DNA from: Cryptococcus deneoformans JEC21
Lineage: Eukaryota; Basidiomycota; Tremellomycetes; Tremellales; Cryptococcaceae
Length of the DNA stretch: 40,000 nt
Reading direction: 5' to 3'
Assembly (NCBI RefSeq): GCF_000091045.1
Contig: NC_006685.1
Location: forward strand, 663,701 to 703,700
Shown here: piece by piece, positions 26,416 to 37,969 of the stretch
How positions within the stretch are numbered: position 1 is the stretch's first letter
Layout: every line of letters starts with the position of its first letter
Program-made: the position numbers and the translations under genes
Notes under the pieces: model-generated
The model's input: only the letters and a program-made list of their open reading frames with translations
The model's database searches: none
What the model was told of the DNA's origin: nothing

Positions 26416-27674
26416 ATGGCCGCTGCAGCCGCCTTTGACCTGCTCGACAAGTACATCCCCGGCGCCTCAGATTCTCTGACCATTGTCAATGCCACCACCG
26501 CGCAAAACACCCTCTATCCAGGTGTCGACTTTGCCGCCCTCAACTGGCTCGAGAGATTATGGGCATCCTACTACGTCTGGGTCGGCAACCCCATCATTGC
26601 CACCGGCTTGATGAGCTTTTTGCTCCACGAAGTGCGTTGGCGAAATCGCACTGACCGTTGGCGAATACACACTGACCGCCTGTAGATTGTCTATTTTGGA
26701 CGGTGTATCCCTTGGCTCATCATCGATGCTATGCCCTACTTCCAAAAGTGGAAGCTTCAGCCTGTACGTCGGATTCACATTACAAGCTGTGGCCGTTGCT
26801 CATCATCATGCAGAACAAGCACGTCTCTCGCGCGCAAATCCTCAAATGCACCAAGGTCGTTCTTCTCACTCACTTCACCTGTGAAGCTCCCCTTATCCTC
26901 GCCTTCCACCCTATCTGTTGCTTGTTCGGAATGAAGACTTACGAAATACCTTTTTCATCTATCGGTCTTATGGCTGCGCAAATCGCCTTTTTCTTCGTCT
27001 TTGAAGACACTTTCCATTACTGGGCTCACAGGGCTTTGCACTATGGTCCTTTGTACAAGCACATTCACAAGCTCCACCACGAGTTCTCTGCTCCTATTGG
27101 TATCGTGAGTTACTCGCATCTTTTTCATCTCTTGAGTCCTCCGCTTAATATCGTATAGGCCGCCGAATATGCCCATCCTCTTGAAGTTTTGATCCTCGCG
27201 CAAGGAACGATCTCTGGACCATTCTTGTACGCTGTATTCAGGAATGACCTTCACATCCTCACCGTCTACGTTTGGATCACTCTTCGTCTCTGGCAAGCAG
27301 TCGACGCTCATTCTGGCTACGACTTCCCTTGGTCTCTCCGACACTTCCTCCCCTTCTGGGCCGGTGCCGACCACCACGATTTCCACCATGCCACTTTCAC
27401 TTCATGCTTCTCTACCAGTTTCAGGTGGTGGGATTACTACTTTGGCACTGATGTCAAGGTAAGTAATACCGTCTTTTTTTTTCGACTTGGCGGATAAACG
27501 AATGGCATGCTAATGTTGTCTGCGCAGTACCACGCTTACAAGGCTCGTGTTGCTGCTGCCGGTGTCAAGGAACGTGCAGCTGTTGAAAAGCGCGAGATGG
27601 AAAAGCTCGAAAAGGAGGGTATCATTGAGGAGCGCGCTGCAGCGTCGCACAGCAAGCGGGGGAAGAAGGAGTAG
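26416..27674 (+). CDS. ERG25: C-4 methylsterol oxidase Erg25
   Basis: Endoplasmic-reticulum di-iron enzyme that oxidises the C-4 methyl groups of 4,4-dimethylzymosterol in ergosterol synthesis, with Erg26 and Erg27. Exons: 26416-26631, 26686-26763, 26814-27104, 27159-27458, 27528-27674; 343 residues. Hydrophobic segments are seen at [17 protein letters not shown], in exon 3 ([12 protein letters not shown] and [14 protein letters not shown]) and in FLYAVF...LTVYVWI. The three histidine motifs of the fatty-acid hydroxylase superfamily are intact: HYWAH/HRALH (H166-H174), HKLHH (183-187) and HHDFHH (267-272). A Lys/Glu-rich tail ends in KRGKKE, giving a KKxx-like ER retention signal (GKKE). Sterol- and oxygen-dependent control is expected from the family. 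Confidence 0.95.
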
Positions 27675-28319
27675 AGTGGAGACGCATTTTTTCTATAGAT
27701 CGTAGATGTAAGCATGCTGTTGTGGCACTCATGGACGATATATCTACGTATATTTTGATACATACTTGCGATGGTGCGAGATGGAATCTGTCTCACTCTT
27801 TTCCTTGAAAGTGAATTTGTGTGGGTGTAATGAAGCGCATGGGGTGGGGTTGGTGAGCTGGCTATCATGTCATGGGTTTACCTACTAAAACATTGGCACG
27901 CTTTCGATTATATTTTATCTATGCTTAAAATTTAACATTCATGATACGCTGTAGTATCAAAAATGCAGAAAAGGCCCGTGTGTCAAACAAGGAAACTGCT
28001 GATCACGATATTATAATAGTATCACGAGCACGGCTCTCTCAGCAATGAAGGTCATAATGGTAGCTGCATCATTATCCAGCATCATTGGTACCCTTGGTGA
28101 TATATAGTAATTATTTGGGTAGTATGCCATCATGGCCGGCAATCATGACCATCCTCACAAAGTCTGGAATTTTTGCACAGAGGTTGGTTAGATAATATAA
28201 ACATATATACCAGTAAACAATATAAAATGCTATGTATGAAGGATCATGATGGAAGTTTGGCCCACGGCGTGACCCTATTCGAAAGTACTGGCCTTGGAGT
28301 ACGCTACAACTATATAGAT
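27675..28319. other. Convergent 3' region between ERG25 and the F-box gene
   Basis: About 645 bases in which the two flanking genes end. AT-rich, with T-runs and TATATA stretches typical of 3' processing regions. Short frames on both strands have no recognisable content. Confidence 0.55.
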
Positions 28320-31233
28320 TTACTCTTCAAACGCGAATGCCCCGGCACCTGCCATCCCTTCCTCACGCCCCATCATTCCCATCCCTCTGACTACTTCCAT
28401 TTTCCTCGAATGCCACCCAACGTTACTTCCGACTCTTCCTGAAGCTTCACTCAGCTTATTGAGCCAGGCCCTGCGCGGGTGCGCTTTGGGCAAATGACGG
28501 ACAAACTCCCATTGCGCTTCCGTATCACCTTCGTCCATCGCCCCGCTCTCTGATGCAGGGGACAATGGTGATGGTGACAGAGGAGGTTGGACTCGGCGCC
28601 AGCCAGCAGACTGATCGACGTACCAGCCTCGACTTCCCTTTGACTTTACAACTTTCCATTCGCCATTACCGTCTGGCGCAATACTTCTCCTGACCGGCCC
28701 AATCAACTCGATGACTCTTAACCTCGTCGGGCCAGGGTTCAAGTTGGCCGGCGTACCGCTCCCGGGGGAGAGGTAAAGGCTCGACAGGGAGAAAGGAATA
28801 GTTGTCAGAGGGTTGATGAGACGAGAGTGCAGCTCGAGAGTGATTTGCAATGGCGAGCGGGATGGGTCAAGGGAAGACGTTGTGGCAGTACCGACAAGAG
28901 TGAGGATCTCAACATTGAACGCCACGCTGAGCAAAAAATCGGCAATGGGGGTCAAACCCAGAGTGGGGATGTGAGAAAGACCGAGTGAGATCAAGCTAGC
29001 TTGCGGCGGGAAGACGTCGGCGGCGAGGTGGGCGGGCGTGAACTTGGCGGAGGAAAGATCGAGATACCTCAATCGACCGGAACGCATGCAAGGCGCCTCG
29101 GTAATGAGCCGCATCAACGCATCGGACTCAATAGCCTTTCCCTGAGTAGGATTTACATACAAATTGAGATCGACGAGATCCCTGACGGCGGGCGAGCGGC
29201 AGAGAAAGTCAACGACAGCATAAGAGTTGAGTCTTGGGCAGCGCGCCAAGCTGAGGGATGTGAGGCGGAATGCGCGTGGGCAATAGTCGGTGAGATAGTT
29301 GAGAAGTTCGTCGGGCACACGCGTGTTTGACAGGTCCAGGTGGGTCAAGCAAGGGAAGGACCATACAAGGGACGCGATGATTTGAGAATCGAGCGAAGTA
29401 CACATACGGAGACACAAGCGGCGCATAGCTCGGAATCTGGGAGGACGCCTATGTGACTGTCTGTCCCTAGAGACTGAATGGCTATGGGTGTCACTATCGT
29501 CCTCTGTCGCATCAGGTGAATGGGCCCTTTTCCCTCTACCACGCCATCTGCCTCTACCTCGCTCTTCTTCCTCATCCTCCGTCTCATCGTCTGGTGCCAG
29601 CCAAGTATTGTAAAACTTTTGCATGGCCTCTGTAAATGCTTGGCTGACGCACCCAGTGAGGTCAAGTGCCTCGAGGGGGGTAAACATGGCTCGGCGGTTC
29701 CACTTTTGGTCCTCAGTCTCGTCCTCGTAGGGGACGTACTCGGGACGAGGAGGATCAAGTTGATCATGAGCGGTGGATGTGACCGAGGGAGGTTGACCGA
29801 TGGACAGGGAGCGAGTACGGGTAAGGGACGGTGAACGGTAGCGCGGACGCCGGGATCCCCTGAAGAAAATTTCTTCAATGACTGGGTAGGATAACGATGA
29901 ATCGACGTATTCGGTCATACACAAAGACACAAGGTTGGGAGCATTCTACAAAGGTTATGTTAGGGCTTATCTCATGGCGAACGACGATGAGGGGGCTTAC
30001 CTTTATGACACCCTCAAGTCTTCCAGCGGTGACAAAACGTCCCCGAACTGCCTCTTCCTGACTCCTTCTGCTCCCGATAGTTCTGAAATTGGTAAAGTTG
30101 AGATGCCTAATGTACGGTCCCGGAGGAGGCAAAAGGTCGGCGTTCGCAGTTTCCCTTTCTGCTGGCAACAATCGAGGAGTGATGACACCTGCCTTGTACC
30201 TGGCGGGCGGCCCCGTAAGAGGCATCACTTCGTCCTCGTCTTCGTCCTCCTCTTCGTCACGTGGGCCATCATGCCATGTCCGTGAACGGGAGAGGCTTGT
30301 ACGGCGGTGCATAAAGGCGCCGCGAACCGAGCCGCTAGGACCGTTTGATCGATGAGAGCTGGCTGATCGGCTACGCTCCAATACAGCCTGAATGCCTTCA
30401 GTGTCGAAACCGACGCTGCGCCGTGGGGAACGTGAACGTCCTCGAAGCTTTGTGCGTGCGACAGCAGACGGGGAGACACCATTCGAAGGTCCCGGACCGG
30501 TCGACGGGCCAGGAGGACCAGGCGGCGCAGAGGGACCAGGCGGCGCAGGTGGCCCGGGGCTGGGGCTCTGCTCGGCACGAGGCTGCGGGTTGGTGAGGAT
30601 GGGTGGCAAGGCGGGGCTGGTGCGTGCGCGAGGTGACGTGTTACGTGACGTGGGGGGGGTTAGAAGCTGGTGTATGTGCGTGGGTTGTGGGGGGCTTGTA
30701 GACATCTGGGGATAAGCGCTGCTGCCGGAAGCCACATGACCAGGGCCTGAAGCGATGGGGAAAGGAAGGGCGGAGGAAGAAGAGGACGTGTAAGCGTGTG
30801 TGGCCTGTGGTATGGTGCCTGGCTGCCTCGGAGGCTCCTGGGGGGGCACGGGTGTGGCCCGTCCGCTGCCAGTCCCATCCGAGGCGGGTGCGGAGCCAGC
30901 GATGGGGGTGAGACTCTCGACGTCCTGTTCGATGACCTCCTCTGTGAGGGCGTTGACGATGGCGAGCCATCCCCTGCCTGTCTTGACGTCGACGTCCTCC
31001 CAGAGCCATGGCCGCGCCGCCTCGAGGAGCCGGGAGGAGGCGCGGGTGATGGCAGAGATTGCCTGGAGATCAGTCTGGAGTGGCGCGGGGGCTGGGTCGA
31101 GGTTGCGGATAACGTCGGGGGCCGGGGTTGTGGCTGTGGTCTGGGCAGCAGGGTGTGGCCATGGGTAGTAGGGCGGCGGGATGAGGGCTGCGACGTTTGA
31201 GAGGACGTCGAGGGGCAGAGGGGGGTGCTCCAT
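28320..31233 (-). CDS. Large F-box / leucine-rich-repeat-like protein
   Basis: Predicted 952-residue protein from two exons, 31233-30001 and 29945-28320, separated by a 55-nt intron. It opens MEHPPLPLDVLSNVAALIPP, an F-box-like start; after a Pro/Ala insertion the second half follows (DLQAISAITRASSRLLEAARPWLWEDV), as in many fungal F-box proteins. A long Pro/Ser-rich low-complexity segment with SR-like runs (RGRSRSPRRS) follows. The second exon carries leucine-rich repeats (LTHLDLSNTRVPDELLNYL, LTSLSLARCPRLNSY, LRYLDLSSAKFTPAHLA). The intron joins HLNFTNFRTIG...EGVIK to NAPNLVSLCMTEYVD across a repeat. A probable SCF receptor by architecture; substrate unknown. The upstream open frame continues 126 codons 5' of the chosen start, but M at 31233 begins the F-box directly. 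Confidence 0.78.
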
Positions 31234-31457
31234 GCTATGTGCGAGGAAGTCTGTTGTTGTTCTCTTCCCGCCGCCCGCAAAATATGTTGTAAATACCCAC
31301 ATGCCGCCACTGGCCGGCGACCTCCGCCTTAAGCGACCTCCACTCTCGGCTCGGCGATGCCCGGGTCGCGGGGGGCTTGGCGGCAACGAGGCGCGAACCT
31401 GTTTCGGCTTCGTTGTTCTGTTCCCTGCTATACACACTACATACACCAACGCCCGCC
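31234..31457. promoter_or_regulatory. Divergent promoter F-box gene / RING ligase gene
   Basis: A 224-bp GC-rich gap between two divergent start codons. No TATA box or recognised factor site was seen. It must serve both genes, both of which are likely to act in ubiquitin pathways. Confidence 0.5.
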
Positions 31458-34285
31458 ATGCCTCTCCTCGCCCAGCTCGGAAACAGGGCCTCGCTCCTCC
31501 TCCACCGCCTCGTCTATGCATTCCCCGCCGCCCCTCCGCCTTCCCACTCCCCCACCCCGGCCTCCGACGCCAGCCCCAACTTCGACCCGGCCCCCGCGCC
31601 CGAGCCCACACCTGCGCTCAGCTTCGTAGGCAGCGGATACGGCGTCACTCTTATCCTCATGGTGCGTGCCCTGCCTCTGCGGACCATGCCGCCTCTGCTG
31701 ATCTTATCATAGGGCATACTTCTCAACCGCATACACCATACCGTCCGCCGCCCCCGCCAGCCGCCGCCTGACGACCATCCACGCCCCATAAATCCCTCCT
31801 ACTTCTATCGGCTTCGAGCCAGCGTCTCGGACTTTTTCACTTCTCCAGACGCTGCCCGCTACATCCGACTGCCTGGAATCGTCTGCCTGCTCCGGGCTTG
31901 GATATTGTTCACCGTCCTTCTCATCCAGGTCATCGGACTCTGGCCCGAATTCCAGCACGATCGCACTACAGCGATGTGGAGAAGGGCCACCAGTCGCCTT
32001 GGAAATTGGGCTGGCGAGATGGAGATGAACGATATCTGCTGGCAGGTATTTGTGAGTGTGTGCGTCGGGCTGCTCTGCAGTGGAATCGCCAACGGCTTAG
32101 ATACAATGTACGTTTTCACCATCCGTTCGACCACGCAGCCGTGACTGATATGTGTCAACTCAACTTGCAGCCGAAGGCGCGATGTTGCAGCCAGTTTCAA
32201 TCTCGTAAGCTCTTTTCTTCTTTGAACACGGCGTCTCATTACTCTTGCTGACACCGCGAAGACGGGCTATTCGTTCATGATGCACCTGTACTCGTCCCCT
32301 CTCACACACCAACACACAGAACGGGCCGTGGCGCATGGAAGGCCAGACGCCCATGCGTTATTCCAACTATGGCTTAGCCTGACTGAAGTAGGTCCATAAA
32401 GAATATCAAGGAAACTTGCATAGCTGAAAAATCCGTGCCACAGTTAACTTGGTTACAAATCCTCGAACTCTCCCTGACCCTACGAGACAATGTCCTCCTG
32501 CCTACTTCTGTATGCGGCATCGTCGGCGTAGTGCACTTTGCCTATGTCCTTTTCAGTTCGCCTCTGAGATTCCCGAGTTTCACATTCCTCACTCATATGG
32601 TGAGTCCTACTTGGTATTTCGTGCGTGATATAAAAGACTATAAAGTGGCGTTCTAGACATCATACTCATGCTCTATCACTAGCTTGCGCTCTTCCTCTCT
32701 GTGGTAATTTTATCTACCGTCATCCTAAGAGCCATCACCTTTATCTTTTCATATGGCTATATCCCCTCTCTCACTTCCTTGCTCCCTCATGAGGGCGTTA
32801 TCCCTGATCGTCGAGACGACTTTGGCGTTACCCTCCTCAAGATTGGTACGGCGTGTATCGAAGCCACCTCCTTGTCTGGACTGAGAAACGAGCTCGCCAA
32901 CATTGACAAGCCAGAAGCACCTTGGGTCGAAATAACTTCTGACGGCAGCGAATTCCACCATGGCCTCCTGCAGCACAGCCCTACGCCCGGCTTTTGCACC
33001 GAAATCAGTAATATCAAAGTATCTGAAGCCGAGGATTCCGAGCGCCTCAATCCGCAGTGGCGAGAAGTCCGCGCATTTGCGCGTGCTCTGTTCACCGCCA
33101 TCCTATCGGCTCTGATCCGGTTCATCATGTCTACCCGAGTCGGTCGAAGCATGTTTAGATTGGGTGCAAAAATCTGGCGAGCGAGATGGTGGTATGGTCC
33201 TCGAAGCTGGAAGTTTTGGCGGCGCGACGCATGGAGGGAACCGCCAGAGAACATTCGTGCACGTGAGAGAGCGAGACTGAGAGCGAGAGCGTCCGCCATC
33301 ATTGAACAAATATCCGGGTCAGGAGAGTCTAGTCATCAATTGGCCCATACCGCCAATCTGCACAGGACTGGATACACAAGAGGAACGAGCACTAGCGTCA
33401 GCCTACGAGACCATGGTGGTTCCACCGCAACTATTCAAAGAAATCGACAACCTAGGCGAGAAATGTGGACATATGCGGACTATCTCCTGAAGGATGTGGA
33501 TGGAGAAATAGAAGATGATGAAGAATGGATCCAAGAGATGTCTGATGATTCAGATTCCGAGCAGATGAGTATAGCCGATGCCAATGAAGAAGAAGAAGAA
33601 GAAGAGGACCTCTTTGACGAGGGTATGGACGTAGAGGAGGAGGAAATGAAGCAGAGGGGAATGCTGTATGGGGATCTCGTCTCACAGACGACTGAAAGCG
33701 ACGGCAGACAGTCGAGTGACGATTTTCAACCAGTCTTACTTGCACACCTTACATCACGCACAGCTGCTCCTCTTACCCGACAACGTTACACATCGCTCAT
33801 GACACTCTATTCATCCGACTCTTTGCACACTCCAGCACTACCATCCCTAGTTTCAATGCATAATGAGAATGTTTTGGGCCTTCGGGACGTTATGCATGAA
33901 AGACGACAAGCTATGAAAGGCTATGAAGAAGAAGACGAGGAAACAAAGCGCACTTGTGTCGTTTGTATGGTCAGTATGAGAGATACCATTCTCTGGCCTT
34001 GCAGGTAAGCCTCCTTTCCCACCTTCCATCCCTCCTCGCGAACGTCTTCTTCTTCTTTTTTTTTTTTTCTTTTCTTCCGCTGGTGTATCATGGAATGACC
34101 CCTTCTCCAGATGTTTGGCCGTGTGCAACGACTGTAGGGAAAGTTTGGCTGCAAGACTCCCAGCGCAGAATCACATGTGCCCGTGTTGTCGCAAAAAGTA
34201 CGTATGAAGGAGCTCCCTTGATCCGGCCATGGCTGATGACGCATTTTTTAGGGTCGAAGGTTACAGTCGTATTTATATCCCATAA
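31458..34285 (+). CDS. Multi-pass membrane RING E3 ligase, Asi1/Asi3-like
   Basis: Likely ubiquitin ligase of the nuclear envelope. Exons: 31458-31661, 31713-32107, 32171-32204, 32262-32387, 32444-32599, 32683-34004, 34111-34197, 34252-34285; 785 residues. About five hydrophobic spans are visible (GIVCLLRAWILFTVLLIQV, VFVSVCVGLLCSGIA, VCGIVGVVHFAYVLF, LFLSVVILSTVILRAITFIF). A basic then strongly acidic cytosolic/nuclear segment follows (33515-33650). The C-terminal RING reads CVVCM...WPCRCLAVCNDC...CPCCRKK (~730-775) and the protein ends VEGYSRIYIP. That tail and the PCRC-type RING are the signature of yeast Asi1/Asi3, which degrade mislocalised proteins at the inner nuclear membrane. The RING appears only after splicing two 3' introns. 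The intron before 32262 ends in AAG. Confidence 0.86.
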
Positions 34286-34614
34286 TATGTCCACTACTAT
34301 CAATGTCCCCCTTCTTCGAATGATCTGGTCACTTTGTCTTGTAAATCCAGCTAGACATGTATACATCTTGCCCTTTACAGATTCTATCGTTGGGACATTC
34401 TAGCTGATAGCGAGATACGGATTTCATTGTTGCTTTTTCGAAGGGGAATAACGAAAATAAAAACAGTTCATCAGTGCGCATTGGGCATCCAGCTCGGCGG
34501 TTCAGGGTTAAGAGAAAGGGGCATAAAAATCATAAACATAGACAAGACATGCTGAAGTTTCAAAGTCTCTGCAATAAACACAACTTCCACACACGACCTT
34601 CTCCCAGCGTTGGC
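34286..34614. other. Convergent 3' region between the RING ligase and CDC12
   Basis: About 330 bases with the 3' ends of both flanking genes. No gene or repeat was supported. Confidence 0.5.
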
Positions 34615-36256
34615 TCAACGTCGACCTACAGTCCCCCCTTGACGATGGTAGGCAGCCACCTGGTCCAGTTCAGCCTGAACATGTCAGCCATTTTTCCGCA
34701 GAGAGAGGGCGAAATTACACCTACCTCAAGAGCTTTGATAGCGCTGTGGGCTTGCTCGAGATCCTTGTTCAAACGATCTCTCTCGGCAATAAGCTACGTT
34801 CGCGTGAGCACGGTTGCCATAGTCCGTAAATCACTCTTACATGTTGCTCCCATTGTCTGAATCTGGCCTCCTCCAACTTGACCTGTTCAGTAAACCTCTT
34901 CCTCAATGTTTCCTCTTCCTCGCGGTACTTTGGGTTATCCAACTTTTTAACCTTTGGTTCGCCAAATTTGCGAGTTTCCATTTGTGCGAGGCGGTAGGCT
35001 TCATAGTGCTTTTCTTCCGTGGAGGTAATCAAGTCAAGCATATATGTGCGGATAAGAAGGGATCGGAGCTTTTTAAAGTCGCAGTGGTCTTCATTCTCAA
35101 CTGTAGATTGGTCAGCCAAACGTCTGATGACAATGCAGATCAGATCTACCTTCGGCTACACCCCACAAATACTCTCTACCCTTGACCACCCGTCCGTCAG
35201 GCGTAGTGACATCCTGAGTACTACCAATGATTGAGAAAGGCATAACAGCTTGCATTGCTCGCGCATGCTCAGCCGCAGCTTCGTCGTCGAGGTCTACAGG
35301 CGGAGTGTAGACGGAGATATTTTGTGCAATGACCGTTTCACGGACCTGAAAAGATGAGCGAAAATATAAGCAGAGATGGGAAAACTTGAGTTACAATGGT
35401 TTTGAAGTTGTGGAGATCTTCAGGAGTCATAGTATCTGCCTTGGCGATGACTGGGATCAGGTTTACTCGTGTACCAAGCTTCTTCATGATCTCCACATCA
35501 AGTGGTTTCAACCTGCCATCTTATGAGACCCAAAAGAAACTGATATTTGATGATAAACCACTTACGTGGTACCAGTCGGTTTGATGAAATACAGACACGC
35601 ATGGATCCGCAAGTCCTGCTTCTCTTTTCTGAAAGGCTGTTGCTCCTGGCGCATATAAGATTCGTGCTGGTCGTCAATAAAGTCAACAATAGGGCCCCAT
35701 GAGTCGCGATTATTGACATAGTCGCCAAATCCGGGAGTGTCAATGACTGTTAATTTAATATTGAAACCGCGTTCCTCAAGGTCAGCCTTTAAAATTTCAA
35801 CCTCTGTGGTTTTATCCAGCTGTTTTGCGAACCTAGCAGTAGTGTTTTCAACATCACTTCAACTTTACTTCAAATGAAACCCACCGTTGGCGATAATTCC
35901 TCGGCGAGCAGATTTCAGTCGCAAAGAGGGTGTTTATAAGCGTCGTTTTTCCCAAGCCAGATTGCCCTAAAGAAAAGTCAGCTTTTGCCTCACTGTACTG
36001 GAAGAGTGTGCACGGTCCTGTTCGCAACTGAATGGAAGTGCACTCACCAACAACCATGATAGTGAAATGTGCGCCTCTCTGGCTTGTGATCTTATGCCTC
36101 TGTGGTAATTGTTAGCAGGTTGGGTTGAAGTTTCTCTGGCCGAATCGTCTCACTTGATTTGGCAGACTGCGAAGTTGTCAGTAATGAAGCGAAGCGTTGA
36201 TGGGCGTAGATTGAGCAGAGATTGACGTACTTTGCGATACCGATACCATCTGACAT
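34615..36256 (-). CDS. CDC12: Septin Cdc12
   Basis: GTP-binding cytoskeletal protein that assembles with Cdc3, Cdc10 and Cdc11 at the bud neck and hyphal septa. Ten exons: 36256-36231, 36166-36154 (13 nt), 36099-36048, 35966-35885, 35832-35566, 35512-35395, 35345-35150, 35100-34841, 34793-34725, 34674-34615; 380 residues. The start [20 protein letters not shown] parallels the Cdc12 N-terminus (GISNLPNQRYKI). GTPase motifs: GQSGLGKTT (31-39), DTPGFGD, AKAD; then the septin unique element near [11 protein letters not shown]. The C-terminal coiled coil ([40 protein letters not shown]) is that of the Cdc12 group, not Cdc3/10/11. Shares a 392-bp upstream gap with the LENG1-like gene. Confidence 0.94.
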
Positions 36257-36648
36257 GATGAAAATGATTAGAGTCGTTTGCACAAATGCAAAGGGTGGAA
36301 GGTGAAGGAGGGGAGAGCAGGAAGCAAAGGAGAAAGATAAAGAGAGCACTGCGAAGGACAGTGTAGTGTCCAACGGTCAACAGCACCGCGCACGCCCCTC
36401 GCGTCGTCCTACGCGACTCTGTAAACTCATCTAGGCACGCGTAAATGCTTTTAGGCGGTAAGGCGCGGGACCTCACTTCTCTCATGCCTAATTCATCACC
36501 CCCTGCCTCCACCCCCGCTACTCCGTTTACTCAAGCCAATTCACCGACTATTCGTTCTTCATCCAGAGTCATCTATTTTAGTAACGCTGCTTCTGTGACA
36601 TACACTTAAACTTACCACCATCTGTGTCCATTGGAATATTTTTTACCT
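36257..36648. promoter_or_regulatory. Divergent promoter CDC12 / LENG1-like gene
   Basis: A 392-bp gap between divergent start codons. No TATA box or strong factor motif was recognised. A short frame across part of it has no domain. Confidence 0.45.
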
Positions 36649-37747
36649 ATGCCTCGCCTGCAAATCCTACAGTAAGTTCAATCTCAAGCCCAGATTCTGT
36701 CTCTGACACATCTAGACACAAATCATACCACCCCTATCTCGAGAAGAACAAGGAACGAGTAAGGCAAGACGAAGCGCGTGCACAGGAAGAGGAAATAGCC
36801 AAAGAACAAAAAAGGGTCGATAATGTAGGTACAGTCACTTAGAAATCAACTACAAGTGAATATAGCTCACAAACTTAACAGGAAGCCGAACACCGACTCA
36901 CTCTGCTTCGCCGTCGAGCCAATTCACCGTCAGTCCATGATCAACAGGAAGAAGATCTCCCATCAACATCTTCCAGTTACGCGGTCGATTCAACCCCGGA
37001 TCTGTTGGAAAAACACCGCCAAAAGAAGATAAAGGAGGAGAAAAGGGAAAGGAAGAAACGGGAACGCTTGGATTTTGATTTCCCTAGCCAGAGTGATCGG
37101 AGGAGAGAAAAATCAGATGTCATCGACCATGCGGACTTACAAGAAGGTGGCCATTTCAATTTTTTTGCACAATTTGAAAAAGGAGTACGTTCTATGGTCG
37201 GGTATGTATCAACCACAGCTTACGCAGGTCACAGGAATCGAGCCGTAAACCAGAACTCACTTTGGCTGAGGTAGCTAAAAAGAAAAAGGAGCAGGAGAAA
37301 GACCCGTTTACAGTCTATTTATCCCGTCCAGAGCGGGAGACAAATCCTTGGTATACGGATCGGGACATGAAGCGATACGAAGAAAAGGAGGTTGGAGAGG
37401 AAGCTGAAGCGAGGAGAGACAGAGAACGGAGGAAGGATGCGCGAGCGAAAAGTCGCAATGACCCTCTGACCAACATAGATGCCCTCTTTGCCTCCCATTC
37501 TTCGGCGTCGCGTAAAGGAACATCCATTTCAAAGTCTGCATCTCTCAGCTCTGCAAGAAACTCAAGAAAGGGCGATGTAAATCAGTCAGAACGTCAACGA
37601 GCTTTGGCGATGATGGCAAAGAGCAAGCAGAGAGTAGAGAATTGGACGGATACACCAAGCACTGCGTACAGTGGTTCGCATAACTGGGCGGATGATTGGG
37701 AGCGCGCGAAAGATCAGGCTGGAAGACGGTTTTTTGATCCCAAATGA
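36649..37747 (+). CDS. CIR_N-domain protein, LENG1-like (probable spliceosome-associated)
   Basis: Four exons, 36649-36671, 36716-36824, 36882-37184, 37235-37747, give 315 residues. The start MPRLQILQHKSYHPYLEKNK, then ERVRQDEARAQEEE, is the CIR_N motif shared by Cwc25, CIR and LENG1 proteins. A Lys/Glu-rich helix, HFNFFAQFEKG (the counterpart of the HxNLFxDLE block in LENG1) and KDPFTVYLSRPERETNPWY follow. The C-terminus NWADDWERAKDQAGRRFFDPK is characteristic of fungal members. The protein is very hydrophilic and presumably nuclear. The last intron uses the second of two possible acceptors (37234); the first (37226) would bring an early stop. LENG1 homologues are linked to splicing through this domain; the exact role is not known to me. 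Confidence 0.82.
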
Positions 37748-37969
37748 TCCGATTCGGAAAACGTGTAATAGTATGTTATTCTTTGAGGCCCTTCATTAAA
37801 ATGAAGTACTGATGTTCAAAACGGGATAGCGATGTTCACATTGCCTGTATTAGACAACATTATAGTGTATCTGCATGTACTGGTTTATGACATTTATAAT
37901 GGCTAAAAGACAAAAAAAAGGCAATGAATGATCTTTCTTCCGTGGTGATAACTACCGATTCGCTCCCCC
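37748..37969. other. Convergent 3' region between the LENG1-like and aquaporin genes
   Basis: 222 bases with the 3' ends of two convergent genes. An AAAAAAAA run lies at 37911-37918. Nothing else was seen. Confidence 0.5.

Noticed and set aside
30740..31200. Long plus- and minus-strand frames in GC-rich sequence of the F-box gene
   Set aside because: They are shadows caused by GC-rich low-complexity coding sequence; the F-box frame explains the region.
29875..31611. Longer start for the F-box protein, 126 codons upstream
   Set aside because: The extension is Arg/Gly-rich, overlaps the start of the divergent RING-ligase gene, and the F-box begins right after the ATG at 31233.
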